This document shows positions 36,058 through 48,083 of a DNA stretch of 64,000 nucleotides, piece by piece (position 1 is the first letter of the stretch; each line of letters begins with the position of its first letter). The notes beneath the pieces were generated by a model. The model did not search any database. It worked only from the letters and a program-made list of their open reading frames with translations, and was not told where the DNA came from. Position numbers and translations under genes: made by a program. Source of the stretch: Batillaria attramentaria (taxonomy: Eukaryota > Mollusca > Gastropoda > Batillariidae); NCBI GenBank assembly GCA_018292915.2, contig JACVVK020000037.1, positions 1,036,001 to 1,100,000 on the forward strand. The letters run 5' to 3'.

Positions 36058-36493
36058 CGCCTAATGAGATAATGTTAACGTGTCACAGACTAATGACAAA
36101 GGTAATACCTGTCTCGCGGATCGAAAATTTGCTGTTGATTTGAACACCGGCGGTGGGCAGAAATTATTTGCCAGGTTAGTTGGGCCGTGGTCTGATGTTC
36201 GGTAGGCGTTAGCAAACCAAACAGCACCATATCAAATTACGTTTTGACTGGTAAACCGTCGACGCTTATTGGCGGGATTTAAGGTACCGCGGGTAATTAA
36301 TGCATGGGATGTTTTTCATGCAGGCCACGTGACTAAAAGAGTACAGGTTTACTGTGGCTGTATAAGTTTGAACGTAGGAAATGACAGGGTTAAAATAACT
36401 TATTTCTGGACGCAATTATATTAAAGTTATTCTTACTGATTCTGGGTCAGGTTCATACTTGTGTTTATATTTTGCTAAGGCATCAAAGAGAAA
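35881..36493. other. Region upstream of GRL exon B
   Basis: It contains a (CT)n tract at 35994-36058. Otherwise it is unique sequence that must include the exon B promoter or a 5' non-coding exon. TTTTGCTAAG just before the ATG could act as an acceptor, so a 5' leader exon cannot be excluded. No core promoter element is obvious. Confidence 0.35.
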
Positions 36494-38215
36494 ATGTCAG
36501 AAACTACGTTTGCTTCGAGAGGAACTTTGGAAGAAGACAATGTAAAACAACCCAAAGATTCTGTTAAGTTTTCGTTTGAACTTGCCTTTCATTTAGTGTC
36601 ACTCATTGGTTACCCAATTCAGACACGCAAGCATCTAGCGACTAAAAGAAGAGACACAGAAACGCCACAAAGAGCATGGGAAGAGGATACAAAAGACGCA
36701 TGTCCTGGGAGTTACATCGTGGTCTCAAGAAACAATGGTAAAGTTCAGTGGAAGGATCTCTTCGTGAGGATAAAGGCGTTTCTGAAAGAGCGTTTCGTGT
36801 TTTTTATCTGCGGCTTTTTGCAAGTGATGTTTCTCGTTCGAGCTGTTCTGACTCTCAAGCTCGTCCTTAACAAAGATCACATCGATGGTAACGCTGTGGC
36901 GTCTGTGTCGTATTTCCTGGGTTGGCTGAAAGTTCTGATCATCTACATTGCCACCTACTCTTCTCTCTCGTCCAGCTTGCCAAACCTGATGACACAGATC
37001 CGTTCCTACGAGACCAGGTATGGTTTCTCTTTTGACGTGAGCACGTTCCACACGAAAGTCAAGAGGTTGTTAGTTTTAGTGTACGGGATCTACATTCTTT
37101 TTGGAGTCTCGTTTATTACGACTGGATATACTCTTTTCCCGGGATTCAGACTACAAATGGCGCCTTTTCAGGACACTGAGGGAGCCGTGTTTGCAGTAGT
37201 CGTGATTGCTTACACCTTTTTGTTTCTGGTCGTCTGTATAGCAGCCTGGTCGACCCAGCATTCACTGGCCGTGCTCACGTACGTAGCAAGAACCGAATTT
37301 CTCCTGGCACGCCTGACACAGAAAGAGTTCTCCAAGACGAAAAACGACACCTGGAATGTGAGCGGTAAAGGTCGATATTCAACGTTGGAATCTGGCGTTG
37401 TGATGACTGAAGTGAAACCACCCTCCGACTGCAGAATCTACAATTGCGAATCTTCCACCCGCCATTTTGGCCAAGAGGGGCAAGTTGCTACTTCAAATGA
37501 GACACAGAATTTTCTTGATACCAAAAAACGGGGATTTGTTCAGTCCGTTGCTGTAGCCGGAGAAGCAGCAACACACCAACTGAAACTGAAGGCCCATGGA
37601 AAGGAGCGAGCCATCAGTTACGGGATGCAAAATATTCCTGAAGCTACACTACCCGGTTCCACCCAGAAGGCTGTGGGAGTCGACGAGACAGAGCTGTACC
37701 AACTGAAATCCAGGACGTCTTCAGTTGCTCAGAGAACGCGAGAAAACCCCCGTCGGAAGCGAGTTTACGGACTTAGCATGTCCAGCACATTCCAGAAAGC
37801 TTCAAGAAAAAAGTTAAGCAAGATAACAAGACCGAAGTTTATGACAGATACAGGCACATCAGGTAAATTCGGAGCCGACAGTTTTCCTACTAGCCTTTCA
37901 GCAGGTGATGAAAAAGGCCAGGTCCTTGAAGATGAAGCTGACCATGACCTTGGTGTAGCCTTGGAAACGACCTTCGACTACTTGCGGCGGAGACATGATG
38001 ACGTGTGTGAGATCATGGAAAGCTGCCAGCGCTGTTTCTGTCACACCATTCCTATGTCGTACGCCCTCGGGATCTGCACGGTGTGCTTCGCAATTTACGC
38101 GTTTGCAAGCGAGTCGCTGAGTCGCGGCGACCTGGTCTTCAGCGTCTGCGGTGTTTGGGTGCACGAGCAGGACATCACAATTGCCACAATTCTTGGATGT
38201 ATCGTCAATGACTCC
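36494..38215 (+). CDS. GRL alternative first exon B
   Basis: ATG 36494 (MSETTFASR) to 38215|GTGAGT, phase 0, 574 codons. Homologous to A, C, D and [60 protein letters not shown] before the cytoplasmic-type loop, then [35 protein letters not shown] and TM6 ending CIVNDS. The loop between TM4 and TM5 is the longest but one and has little similarity to the other exons. With the shared exons the product would be 660 residues. No TM7 exon was found between this donor and exon C. The open frame over 1.7 kb and preserved motifs argue against a pseudogene. Confidence 0.84.
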
Positions 38216-38222
38216 GTGAGTC

Positions 38223-38288
<66 letters not shown>

Positions 38289-38319
38289 TCTCTCTCTCTC
38301 TCTCTCTTTTTTCTCGCGC

Positions 38320-38371
<52 letters not shown>
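38216..38371. repeat. (TG)n(TC)n(GT)n tract after donor B
   Basis: The donor GTGAGTCTGTG runs straight into a (TG)n tract (to about 38286), a (TC)n block (about 38287-38306) and (GT)n (about 38320-38371). Confidence 0.96.
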
Positions 38372-38374
<3 letters not shown>

Positions 38375-38726
38375 CGATTTAGTGTTGATATTTTGGATGT
38401 TTCAGTTTGTTTGTTTGTTTTTTAATACTTGAGAGAAGTCTTTGCACCACTAAGTGCGAAAACTGGTCTTCAGGGCAAAACATTTTAACGTTTCAAACGA
38501 AGAACTGCACGAATTAAATTTTTTGTGGGTAGAGGGGGGGGCGGCGGGGGGGGGGGGGGGGGGGGGGAGACGGGGATGCCGAAGTACCCGGGCATAACCC
38601 CGACGAGCGGCCCGAATAAACACTTGCACATATCATCCCTTTGGAGGTCGCGAACTGGGCCCTCACGATCACTTGGGCATAAAACGTTTGAATTAGTCCT
38701 GCTGCAGGGGCTAGTTGTGTCAATAG

Positions 38727-39480
38727 TTAATAAGACATAAGACATAAGACATTTATTAAATTTCCAAAAGAGGAACATTGGTTTGTGGTCTCTCATAAAA
38801 ACATTAAAGCATGCCAAACACTCACTCATACGGCCATGCACACTCATTCCACCTATTTACATGTTCGTACACTCGTACCTAAAAATCTATCACAATGTTG
38901 CAGTACTATGAATAAATTACAACACTACACCCACATCATTTCACATCAGCAGCACAACAGCAGAGGTGCACATAACTCTATCACAGTCAACGCCAGCTGA
39001 CACCCGGCAAGAAACAACACGTCTAATTAGAATTTAAGATATATCACCATCAGCATCAAAAAGCCTACCACACAACCCTACATCTGCTTATTCATTAGCC
39101 TAATAGACATTGGTACAAAGCTATTCATTGTTTTGAGTTTCTTGGCAGTAAAGGCTCTAAGCCGTCGGCCTGATGGTAATTTCTGATAATGTTAGCACTT
39201 GTCAACAACACTGCCCTGCAGTTACGCTGATAGCCGAGGGAATTGCAGCTGTCGAATGGAGCGGAACAATTTCTCTAATGGCTGCCTGGGCGGGGTTAAA
39301 ATACATTATAAAATCGTGTCAGCAGCCTCTCTTTGAGAGGAATGTGCGCCAGAAGTTGGACATCTGTACGAAACACGTTTGCCTGTTGAGGGTAATTAGT
39401 TCTGAGGGAAAATCTCACTGGAATTGATTTTAATGCTGTGTTGAGGTATTAAATGCGGATTGTCAGAACTTCGCTCGCTT
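38727..39480 (-). mobile_element. LINE 3'-end fragment with heptamer-like tail
   Basis: On the minus strand the end of a reverse-transcriptase-like frame, ...NSFVPMSIRLMNKQ and a stop near 39080, is followed by non-coding sequence and a TGTCTTA-type tandem tail (38727-38750). This 3' end differs from the CR1-like elements, so it is a second LINE family. The left limit is approximate. Confidence 0.55.
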
Positions 39481-40195
39481 GATGGAGTTGAATTGTCAGG
39501 CTACATTCTGGGATTTAAAGCTTAAAAGACACAGGTTAGCCACCGACTGACACTTCTAGGTTGTTTTCTGCCGACTTTGTCTGTGGAACAGCTGTGCCTG
39601 TGTACTGTCGAAGTTGTCAGTCTTAACTCAGTTCCTACCTAGTAAGTTTGGGGTTGTTTACCAAGTGACCTCGCTAAAATAAAATAAAAATAATTTGTGT
39701 CTGCATGGATTCAAATTTGGCTCAGTGGAAGTGTTGCACTTTGATTATACTCGTGTTTGCTGCAGTAAGAGCCGTCAAGGAACCGTTAATCTTGCCTGAT
39801 TTTCGGATAAAGGGCCAAAACCCAAAAAAGAGCCAAGAACGTGGGATACTCGTGCGCGGTACGAAATGTGTTATCTGAAACACCACTGAGGCTTGCTGTC
39901 CGTGAAATCGAGGACATCTACAACGTCCCGAAGCGCTCCTGGTCAGCCTTTCGACAAACACTGTGACAGACGCTGTGCGTTTGGCTTCTGTCTGCCAAAG
40001 AAGTGGCTGTATGTGTGCATTTGTGTTAGTTTCTTAGCCGATGCTAGATACAACCACAACAGCTTCGAACAATGTGTGAGACTAGATATCGCGGAGGGTG
40101 CATGCGCCTTGAGGTTGAAGGGCCGATGATCGCATTAAGATTCTGACGCGCGTAGGGACAGTTAGAGTTTGTGTTAATCAGCTAACAGCCCGGAA
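39481..40195. other. Region upstream of GRL exon C
   Basis: Unique sequence without a recognised repeat or coding exon. Promoter elements for exon C are presumed here but none is identified. Confidence 0.35.
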
Positions 40196-41668
40196 ATGGA
40201 GGGAACACACCACAAGCAAAACAAAACAGAGCAGTGCTCTCGCCTGTCCTTCGACGTCATGGTGCATTTCATGTGGGTTGTAGGTTACCCTGTTCGCGGA
40301 ACACGAAACTTGAAAAATGGCCCGCAGACATCTGATCTGCCGACAAGACTGGACACGTTCCCCAAGTCAGACATTGGTTCACGGAAAGACGCTGTTCCAA
40401 ACCTTGAAATCACAACTCCAAGGCCGCCAGCCGCAAAGTCTGCGTGGACCGCTGATGGAGAACGCTCACCTGGTTTTGTAGGAAAACTGACTGGACACCT
40501 GAAGCAGAACGTGGTCTTCGGTACACTCGCGCTTATTCAGCTGACCAACATTGTACGCATTCTACCGGGGATGGTTTTAGAATTTGGCCACGGACCTCTT
40601 GGTTCTTACACGGTGGCCGCTGTCTCGTACCTCTTGAGTTGGATCCAAGCTTTGGTTCTGTTCCTGGCTACCTACATGCCCGTCAAGAAACACCTCCCAG
40701 ATCTGCGTGCTGCTCTTCGCTATTACGAAGACACGTACGGGTTCTCCTTTGACGTTTGCTCTTTTAACAGACGGGCAAAGGTGATGAACGTGGTTTGGTG
40801 GGTTTTGTTTGCAGTAGTAACTGCAGCTCTTCTTACGCCTCTGGTCATCGTGTTTCCAGAGTTCAAAAAACAGTTTTATCCATACCAGAACAGTGAAGGA
40901 GCGACGTTCGTGATTGTCGCATGTGCGTACTACACAGCGTTTTTTGTGGTAAGCGTTGTGTATTCTTCTTCGGTACAGACAACGCACTACGTCTGCTTCA
41001 TCGCGAAGAATGAGTTTCTGCACATAGCTAGAAAGGTTGAGGAGTTACTTCCCGCTAAAAATTACAAGAATCTTGAAAATAAATCCAAATGCACTGACCT
41101 GATTTCTGGTGACTGCACTGACGAACCCAGCGATACAAATACGTATCGACAAGCTCAAGATGAACAACACGAAGGCGTGCCACAAAAGTTAAGAACAAAG
41201 ACGAACAGGAGACAAAGAAAATCACCTCAGCTGTTGCGAACAAGGAATTTCTGTGACGGCAGAGTGACAGATTCTGACCAGTCCGCGCATGCCAAGCCGG
41301 AATCAATTTCACGTGACAAAACGTACGATATATTGGAAACTAAGCCGACGATTGGTTCACGTGCAGATCAAGACAATGACCTTGAAAAAGACCCTGACCT
41401 TGGAGGAGATTCCCTGGAAAAGGCCTTCGATGTTTTGCATGATCGCCACGAGGCCATGTGCGCAATTACTGAGGTTTGTCAGCGCTGTTTTTATCACACT
41501 CTACCGTCGATCTATGCTTTCGGGATAACCACATGCTGTTTCGTCATTTACTCGCTCGCCAGCGGGTCTCTGAAACGGGGGGACCTGGCGATGACGTCCT
41601 TTGTCCTGTGGGTCCACGCACAGAACATGGTGTTCAGCGGTATTTGGGCTTGCATCTTGAACGACAGT
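40196..41668 (+). CDS. GRL alternative first exon C
   Basis: ATG 40196 (MEGTHHKQN) to 41668|GTAAGT, phase 0, 491 codons, the shortest of the five because the TM4-TM5 loop is only about 160 residues. Family blocks: SRLSFDVMVHFMWVVGYPV, TNIVRILPG, AVSYLLSWIQALVLFLATY, YYEDTYGFSFDV, KNEFLHIAR, LEKAFDVLHDRHEAMCAI, CQRCFYHTLPSIYAFGI, TM6 ending CILNDS. C resembles D more than A or B (shared WIQALV, CILNDS, GITT(C/F)CF). With the shared exons the product would be 577 residues. A full-length LINE lies immediately downstream on the opposite strand. Confidence 0.84.
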
Positions 41669-41675
41669 GTAAGTC

Positions 41676-41739
<64 letters not shown>

Positions 41740-41743
41740 AGCC

Positions 41744-41801
<58 letters not shown>
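41669..41801. repeat. (TCTG)n(CT)n(GT)n tract after donor C
   Basis: The donor GTAAGTCTCTGTTTG leads directly into (TCTG)n to about 41716, (CT)n to about 41738 and (GT)n at about 41746-41801. Confidence 0.96.
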
Positions 41802-41809
<8 letters not shown>

Positions 41810-42115
41810 TGATGAAACGTTTTTTTATTCAGGATAGAGCATTTAGGCATTGCTGCCTATCTTACATGCTGTCCTGCTATTCTACATTAAAGGGTATTGA
41901 CAAAAAAGAAAAATCAAAACAAACAAACAAACAATAAAAATGTTTAAAAAAAAGAAAAGTATAAACTATCTAGGGGAAATACAGGAGAGAAAAATACACA
42001 CGATAAACAAATCAAAACATACGTGGCTGATGATACTGGCTGTATGCCAAGTAAGAAATTTACAGTCGTCTCTAATATTGCAAAACATGTATGTAACACA
42101 TTTCTATATACATCG

Positions 42116-44941
42116 TCAGATAAGCGTATCGTGTAGAATTTGTTTGAAGTTTATGAATTTGGAAACGTTTTGGATACTCAGTGGTAAAGAGTTCCACATG
42201 GATGCCCCTGAGAAAGACAGGCTACTTTTATATATATCAACCCTTGGACGAGGCACTGGGAGCAGACTGTTCCTTGTGTTATGTTGTTTATCATGTTCGA
42301 AATTAAATAGTTGATGGAGATATGTTGGGGCTTTGTAGTAGACAATTTTGTGCATCAGTAAGCATTTGTTAAACTCCAGATGCTGTTTAAGAGGTAGAAG
42401 TTTGAGGATTTTAAACTTTTGTTCGGTACTAGAATTACCCGAGTGTAAGAGTTTGACAGCGCGCCGGTGAACGGAGTTTACCTTTTTGAACTGATTTTCG
42501 CTGCACTCGTCCCACAAAGTGGACGCAAAATCTAGATGACTTTGCACGTGGGCATGAAAGAATAGCTTGCAGATGTCAGGGCTAACTAGGCGACTTAGTT
42601 TGGATAGCAAGAATACATTTTTTGACAATAATTTACAGAGACCATCAACATGCGTTTCCCACTTTAGTTGGTCGTCAATTATGACACCTAGTAGACGGTG
42701 GTTCGAGACCTGCTCGATAGCCTCGAACCCAACTGACAACCGTAGGGGAGATAGTTTGCGTTGGTGTTTTTGGCGCGTTGTAATTAGCATGCTTTTGGTT
42801 TTGGTGGTACTAATTACCATGTGGTTGGCTTTACACCACTGGGAGATTTCAGTGAGGCTGTGCTGCAATACTTCGTTTACTTTTGACTCATGCACATCCG
42901 ACGCATGGAGCGTGGAGTCGTCAGCAAACATATCACAGCTTACATTAGGGTTTGAGATGGAGAGGGGCATATCATTGGTGAATAAACAAAAGAAAATCGG
43001 GCCAAGGATAGAGCCCTGGGGCACACCGAGCTTAACAACACCTTCCTCAGAAAACGCACCATTTAGATAGACTTTCTGCCTTCTACCTTGGAGATATGAG
43101 GAAAATAAGGAGATTGTCTTAGGATCAGGGATATATAGGGACAATTTCTTTAACAAAATGCTGTGGTTCACCAAGTCAAAGGCTTTTTTCAGGTCAAGAA
43201 AGACCGCACCAGTTAGTTGGGATTTGTTGATGGCAGATAGCCAAGTATCGACGATGCGGACAAGTGCGGTGTGGCACGAATGTTGAGGGCGGAAACCAGA
43301 TTGGAGCGGATTCAAAAGATGTTGTTTTTCTAGGAAACTGAGCATGTGGTTATGGATATGTCTTTCCAGTGGTTTGGACAGGACTGATAAAACTGAAATT
43401 GGACGGTAGTCACTGAGATTGTGGAGATCTTTACTTTTTGGAATAGGCACTACTTTGGCTTTCTTGAGTTCGTCTGGAAATATACTGTGTTGGAGTGACA
43501 GATTATAAATATATGTGAGTGATTCCACAATGTAGGGTAGTGACAACTTAAGGATGTTAATGTTAATTGCATCAGGACCACACGCCTTGCTCTTTATAGC
43601 AGAGATTGATTTCCCAACTTCATAGACTGTCATGGGTGGAACAGAGAAAAAACTTTCTTTTGCTGACTGACAGTGACTGCGGAGTTCTTCAGGACATACA
43701 TAGTCTTCAGGGTTATTGAGATTAGATTGGACTATGGAATCAGTAATGTTTAAAAAATGATTATTAAAATCGTTCGGTGAGAGTTCGGATGGAATGAATG
43801 TACGTTTTGTTTTTTTGCCCCGGGTAAACATGTTGATGGCTTTCCAAATATTCCGACTGTCTTTTCCGTCCGCTATGATTTGCTCTGCGAAAGATTTCTG
43901 TGCCCTTCTAACTAAAGATTTAACCATGTTCCGTTGCTTTTTGAACTCGTCAATTTTGTTTTCTTTTTTAAGGTTATCTCTTAGCTTCATTGCCTTCTTT
44001 GTGTCATCTGAGAGCCATGGCGGCATGGAGGGATGTTTTACTCTTTTTTCTCTAATAGGTGCGTGTTTATCTAAAACACCGAGGAACAGTCTGTACCAGC
44101 ACGCCAGCGCCTCGTTTGGGTCATTGTAATGGTATACATCGCAGAATGGTGTAAGAGCAAGGTCTATGAGAAAGGTTTCTTCATTGAACTTTTTAAAACA
44201 TCTGTACCTAATGGACGTGTGATTTTTGGGAATTGGCTTGTCACGTTTCGTTGACAGTGAAAAACATACAGGAAAGTGATCGCTAATGGAGATGGAGGGT
44301 ACATGTACATTTTTCACGGCCGTGGTATTTGTAGTATATATGTGGTCTATAAGCGTGGTGGAGGAAGATGCAACTCTGGTGGGTGACGTGACCATTTGCT
44401 TAAGACCAAATAAAGAGAAGGTATATGTCCATGCTGTGTTGGTGGGTTTCATCAAGTCAATATTAAAATCACCCAGGATGTGTACGTCACCTTTGCAACA
44501 ACTAACCTTGTCCATCATGGAGACAAAATCATCATACCACGTGAACGTAGCTGCTGGGTTTCTATAAACGAAACCTATGTACGTAGGGGAGGATTTGTTT
44601 AATTTCATTTCCAGCCAGAGACTCTCCACGTTATCCGACTCAAGGTCTTTCCGTCGGACTACACAGCTGGTGATGGAGTTGTGAATAAAAGCGACGATGC
44701 CTGTGTGGCCGGGGGAAACAGCATCTTTTCGGATGATTGAATAATTTTGAATAGAAATTGTGTCGTCACTTATTGGAGGTTTCAGTCTGGATTCGGTAAA
44801 ACCAAAAATATGGAATGGTTGCTCCTGATTAAGAAGAACAGTGACATCAGGTATTTTGTTGCAAATGTGGTATACATTTAAGTGGCCTATGTTGATTTTT
44901 TGTATGGGAGGTGAAGTGTTGTTTCGAGCAGTGCGAGTCAT
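42116..44941 (-). CDS. LINE ORF2: endonuclease / reverse transcriptase, 941 aa
   Basis: Intact frame from MTRTARNNT to ...FKQILHDTLI. The N-terminal apurinic-type endonuclease shows GFTESRL, GDFNID (about residue 157) and SISDHFPV (about 218). The reverse transcriptase shows KVVPIPKSKD, YRPISVLSVLSK, SGFRPQHSCHTAL (about 550), LDLKKAFD, GVPQGSILGP and the catalytic FADDST (about 668). The C-terminal end has VHRRAVKLLHSG and MWNSLPLSIQN. Domain order and motifs match CR1/L2-like elements. No stop or frameshift is seen, so it could be recently active. It nicks target DNA and copies the element RNA in the nucleus (family knowledge). Confidence 0.95.
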   Translation of the reverse strand: MTRTARNNTSPPIQKINIGHLNVYHICNKIPDVTVLLNQEQPFHIFGFTESRLKPPISDDTISIQNYSIIRKDAVSPGHTGIVAFIHNSITSCVVRRKDLESDNVESLWLEMKLNKSSPTYIGFVYRNPAATFTWYDDFVSMMDKVSCCKGDVHILGDFNIDLMKPTNTAWTYTFSLFGLKQMVTSPTRVASSSTTLIDHIYTTNTTAVKNVHVPSISISDHFPVCFSLSTKRDKPIPKNHTSIRYRCFKKFNEETFLIDLALTPFCDVYHYNDPNEALACWYRLFLGVLDKHAPIREKRVKHPSMPPWLSDDTKKAMKLRDNLKKENKIDEFKKQRNMVKSLVRRAQKSFAEQIIADGKDSRNIWKAINMFTRGKKTKRTFIPSELSPNDFNNHFLNITDSIVQSNLNNPEDYVCPEELRSHCQSAKESFFSVPPMTVYEVGKSISAIKSKACGPDAININILKLSLPYIVESLTYIYNLSLQHSIFPDELKKAKVVPIPKSKDLHNLSDYRPISVLSVLSKPLERHIHNHMLSFLEKQHLLNPLQSGFRPQHSCHTALVRIVDTWLSAINKSQLTGAVFLDLKKAFDLVNHSILLKKLSLYIPDPKTISLFSSYLQGRRQKVYLNGAFSEEGVVKLGVPQGSILGPIFFCLFTNDMPLSISNPNVSCDMFADDSTLHASDVHESKVNEVLQHSLTEISQWCKANHMVISTTKTKSMLITTRQKHQRKLSPLRLSVGFEAIEQVSNHRLLGVIIDDQLKWETHVDGLCKLLSKNVFLLSKLSRLVSPDICKLFFHAHVQSHLDFASTLWDECSENQFKKVNSVHRRAVKLLHSGNSSTEQKFKILKLLPLKQHLEFNKCLLMHKIVYYKAPTYLHQLFNFEHDKQHNTRNSLLPVPRPRVDIYKSSLSFSGASMWNSLPLSIQNVSKFINFKQILHDTLI

Positions 44942-45791
44942 GTTACAGATATATATCTGAGGATCAGACGAGTTTTGACCGTAATAGTGGATAATATAGT
45001 CAGTACTGAGTCAATAAAAGGTGACAACAAGTATAAACAATAGACATGCGTTAACTATGGTAGTGCTTCAGCACCAGGAAACGAGCCCACAACTATTGAG
45101 AAAACTCCAGGAAACAAAGCAAAACACAACGGTGCTAAGGAAAGCAGAGAAGAATTATAACATTTCCACACGTTATCACTCAGAATGACGTCACGCGCGG
45201 ACAGTCCTCGTGCAGTAAAAACACAATTTCAATGGCCGCTTTTCAGTAAGACTAGAGATGAAAATAGCGGGAGCTGGTATGGGCAGCGTCGCTGCAACGT
45301 CAATATCGTGTAAGTGTTAGGGATTATACACAGCGGACGTGTCAACTGAATGTTCGCGCGCACGGCCGTCTGTTGGGGAAGTGTCCAGAAAACTAGTGAA
45401 AGCACCACTGGAAACAGTAGAATACTTGCACAGTCCGAGGTATTCGAGGCAAAATGACAAAAACATGTGAAAATAATAATAAAGTCAGGTAAGCGTAAGT
45501 GATTTCAAACACTAATCCTATCGACACACAGTCCTCACATTTCGTTATTAACAGTTCAGTGTGAGGAATTTCAGCGCTGGTGTATGGGGTTATGACAGAG
45601 ATTTTAGCAATTGTTCTACTGCACATTTTACTTTGGTTTGAAAGTCCGACTCATAGTGCGGGTAATATGTGTCAGTTGACTGTGGAAACTGCATCCTTTG
45701 GCCATATTCCGTATAATCAGAGTCATAATACTGCTGGCTGGAGGGGGTAAGCCCCTTCTGGGTGGCATAGTACCCACTGTGTGCGGCAGCG

Positions 45792-48083
45792 TCATGAGAG
45801 CGGGGGGTACCGGGGCTGGGAGGGAGGGTAGGAGGTAGGAGTGGCGTAAGTTTGGTACACCACGTCGGATTCCCTTTCTCGAAACAGCTGGCGGGGATGG
45901 ATGGGATAAGAGTTGGGGGGAGGTCTGTCGTGGCGGGGCTGGTGGGGTTGGTAGGAGTATGTATCCCTCGTGTGGTGATTAGAGGATGGCCTGGTCAGGA
46001 CACGCTCCATCCGCTGTGGGGGGAAGTGAGGACGGGATGAGGGGGATCCCTTGTGGGCATGATGACCATTGTTTGTTGACACTGGGCCCGATCCTGATGG
46101 CTGGGCGTCAAGCTGTGGCGCCCGCGTACCGTTAGAGAATACCTGCTGCGATGGAGGCTGGTCTGCACGCTGAAGGTTGAAGGCAAGACGAACAGTGCCC
46201 GCATGACTTGGGTGTACGTAGTCGTTGTCACGATAAAGACTTTGACGCGGGGCACCAGTACGTGTGAGAAACACCGGTGTGTTGTCGATGTAGAGGACCA
46301 TGGCTCGGGTACACTCCTCTTTCAGGTTACGGTTGGATGGTCGGATTGCGTTGTTTAAGGGGTGCTTTCCGTAGGCGGGGATAATTGATGACATGTGGAT
46401 GGCTGCACAGGGGAAGTTTTCCTTTGTCAGGTTGATGAGCTCTGCCCACGTCTGTCCACTTACAGCGCCGCCCTTACATGTGTTGACCCCGACGTGAAGG
46501 ATTACCCTGGTCACGTGTGGAGATGGCGGCTGGTCTCGAAGCCACCATATGAGGTCATTTATGGACATACCCGATACAGCAATCTTCTGCAGTTTTTCAC
46601 CTGGGGCCATTTTCGCGGGGTCTATGCCAACAACCACTGAGTCACCCAGAAGCAGGGATTTGCTGTCAGGACTGATACGTTCCTTGGCCAGGATGTCAAG
46701 TGGGGACGGCTGATTTCGCTCGGATTTCCGATGACCAGCGGCGGGGCCGTGGTTTTCTGTCCCGGGTTTGTCAGTGACTTTCCTTGATGTTAAGCTTTCT
46801 GTTGCATCATCAGCTGGAGTATCTGCTTCTGCCAAGGCAGAGAATTTGTTTTTTGTTGGTATCGCCGAGACAAGCGCCTCTTTGTACGATGGTCGTTTAT
46901 CGGCGCCTGCGGGGTGTTCGGTTGAGGAGAGGGGGGGAGGGGGCGTGACGGTTAGGTTTAGCTGGTCCGATGGATGACTGGATGTGGGAGAGCTGGCCGT
47001 AGGAACGAGGGGTGAAGAGAGTGCCGAAGGGGATTTACGACGGGTGGTTACATTGTTTGCTGGCACGTTGTTAGCCTCTTTGAGTGTGGCGATGGTCTTT
47101 TTGTGTTCACCAAGCTGGCTTTTCAACTTCTGATTCTCGAACTCAAGGGCTTCTACGCGTTTCCTTACTGTTTCAAGCTCTTTGTTGAATTCGTCTCGTA
47201 TGTCCCTTACGTATAGCTTCACGTGTTCTTTCATTTCTTTCCGCACATCTTGTACGGACTGTAGCGCTAAGTCTTGGGACTGACTGAGAGCTGCCCTGAG
47301 GCCCGAGATTTCGCGGCCGAGTTCGGCGATCTGTTTGTTGCAGGGAGAAATTGGGTCGTTTTGTTGATCCTGATTGCTGGCTGATGTGCCGTCCACGGAA
47401 CCACCCTTATTGTTTCCGTGACCTACTCTGGTCTCATTCAGGTCACTAGGGCTGTCGAGGGTTGCGCGACCATCGGTATCAGGGTTACTGTTGGTGTCTG
47501 GAGCCTGGTCCATATCGCCTGTCACTTCACTGGCGATTTCCGCTTCGTGAGTCTGACACCCCTCAGTATCGGACAAACCCTGTATGGCAAGGCGAGCGGA
47601 CAGGTTTTCATCACCAGCGGGGGGCAGCGGTGGCAGGACGCTTGGCATGGTTGGCATTCCAGTCTGAGATGAGGCAGTGTTTACAAAAGATCTCAACTTC
47701 CGGAATTCCTCGTTTACCCACTCCACACAGACGTTCCCCTGTACTAGGATCTTAGCAGTGGAGTAGTAAACAGTGATGGTCAGCAGTGTAGCACGATTCA
47801 GGTAGAGTTGTAGGAAGGTTTTGAACAGCTCGGGGGGAAGTGGTGGATGTAGAGGGTGAGGGAGAGAAAGGGTTTTATCATGGTCTTTCTCGTGGTCAGT
47901 CCATACTGACGTGACTTCTTCAGGTTTGGGGTCTATCACGTATCTCGCCCTCAGAGCATGCCGCCATAGGGGAAGATTTGTGGCGTTTGTCTCAAACGTG
48001 ACTTGCTTGCTGTCTTTTGTCCGCTTGATTTTTTCAACTTCAATATTGTACTTGGCACTGACTGATCTCGTGGTGGGACTCAT
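45792..48083 (-). CDS. LINE ORF1 with coiled coil and SGNH-type esterase domain
   Basis: Start placed at MSPTTRSVSAKY (48083); the frame extends 20 codons further upstream. About 763 residues. The order is an N-terminal region, acidic linker, a coiled coil (IAELGREISGLRAALSQSQ ... VRKRVEALEFENQKLKSQL), a Pro/Ser-rich linker, then a hydrolase-like domain with LLLGDSVVVG (GDS block), ILHVGVNTC (GxN block) and DNDYVHPSHAG (DxxH block), and a Pro/His/Arg-rich tail. Esterase-type ORF1 proteins are known in CR1/L2 LINEs. The frame probably ends early because of a frameshift: the next 66 codons in another frame have similar composition. Confidence 0.85.
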   Translation of the reverse strand: MSPTTRSVSAKYNIEVEKIKRTKDSKQVTFETNATNLPLWRHALRARYVIDPKPEEVTSVWTDHEKDHDKTLSLPHPLHPPLPPELFKTFLQLYLNRATLLTITVYYSTAKILVQGNVCVEWVNEEFRKLRSFVNTASSQTGMPTMPSVLPPLPPAGDENLSARLAIQGLSDTEGCQTHEAEIASEVTGDMDQAPDTNSNPDTDGRATLDSPSDLNETRVGHGNNKGGSVDGTSASNQDQQNDPISPCNKQIAELGREISGLRAALSQSQDLALQSVQDVRKEMKEHVKLYVRDIRDEFNKELETVRKRVEALEFENQKLKSQLGEHKKTIATLKEANNVPANNVTTRRKSPSALSSPLVPTASSPTSSHPSDQLNLTVTPPPPLSSTEHPAGADKRPSYKEALVSAIPTKNKFSALAEADTPADDATESLTSRKVTDKPGTENHGPAAGHRKSERNQPSPLDILAKERISPDSKSLLLGDSVVVGIDPAKMAPGEKLQKIAVSGMSINDLIWWLRDQPPSPHVTRVILHVGVNTCKGGAVSGQTWAELINLTKENFPCAAIHMSSIIPAYGKHPLNNAIRPSNRNLKEECTRAMVLYIDNTPVFLTRTGAPRQSLYRDNDYVHPSHAGTVRLAFNLQRADQPPSQQVFSNGTRAPQLDAQPSGSGPVSTNNGHHAHKGSPSSRPHFPPQRMERVLTRPSSNHHTRDTYSYQPHQPRHDRPPPNSYPIHPRQLFRERESDVVYQTYATPTSYPPSQPRYPPLS

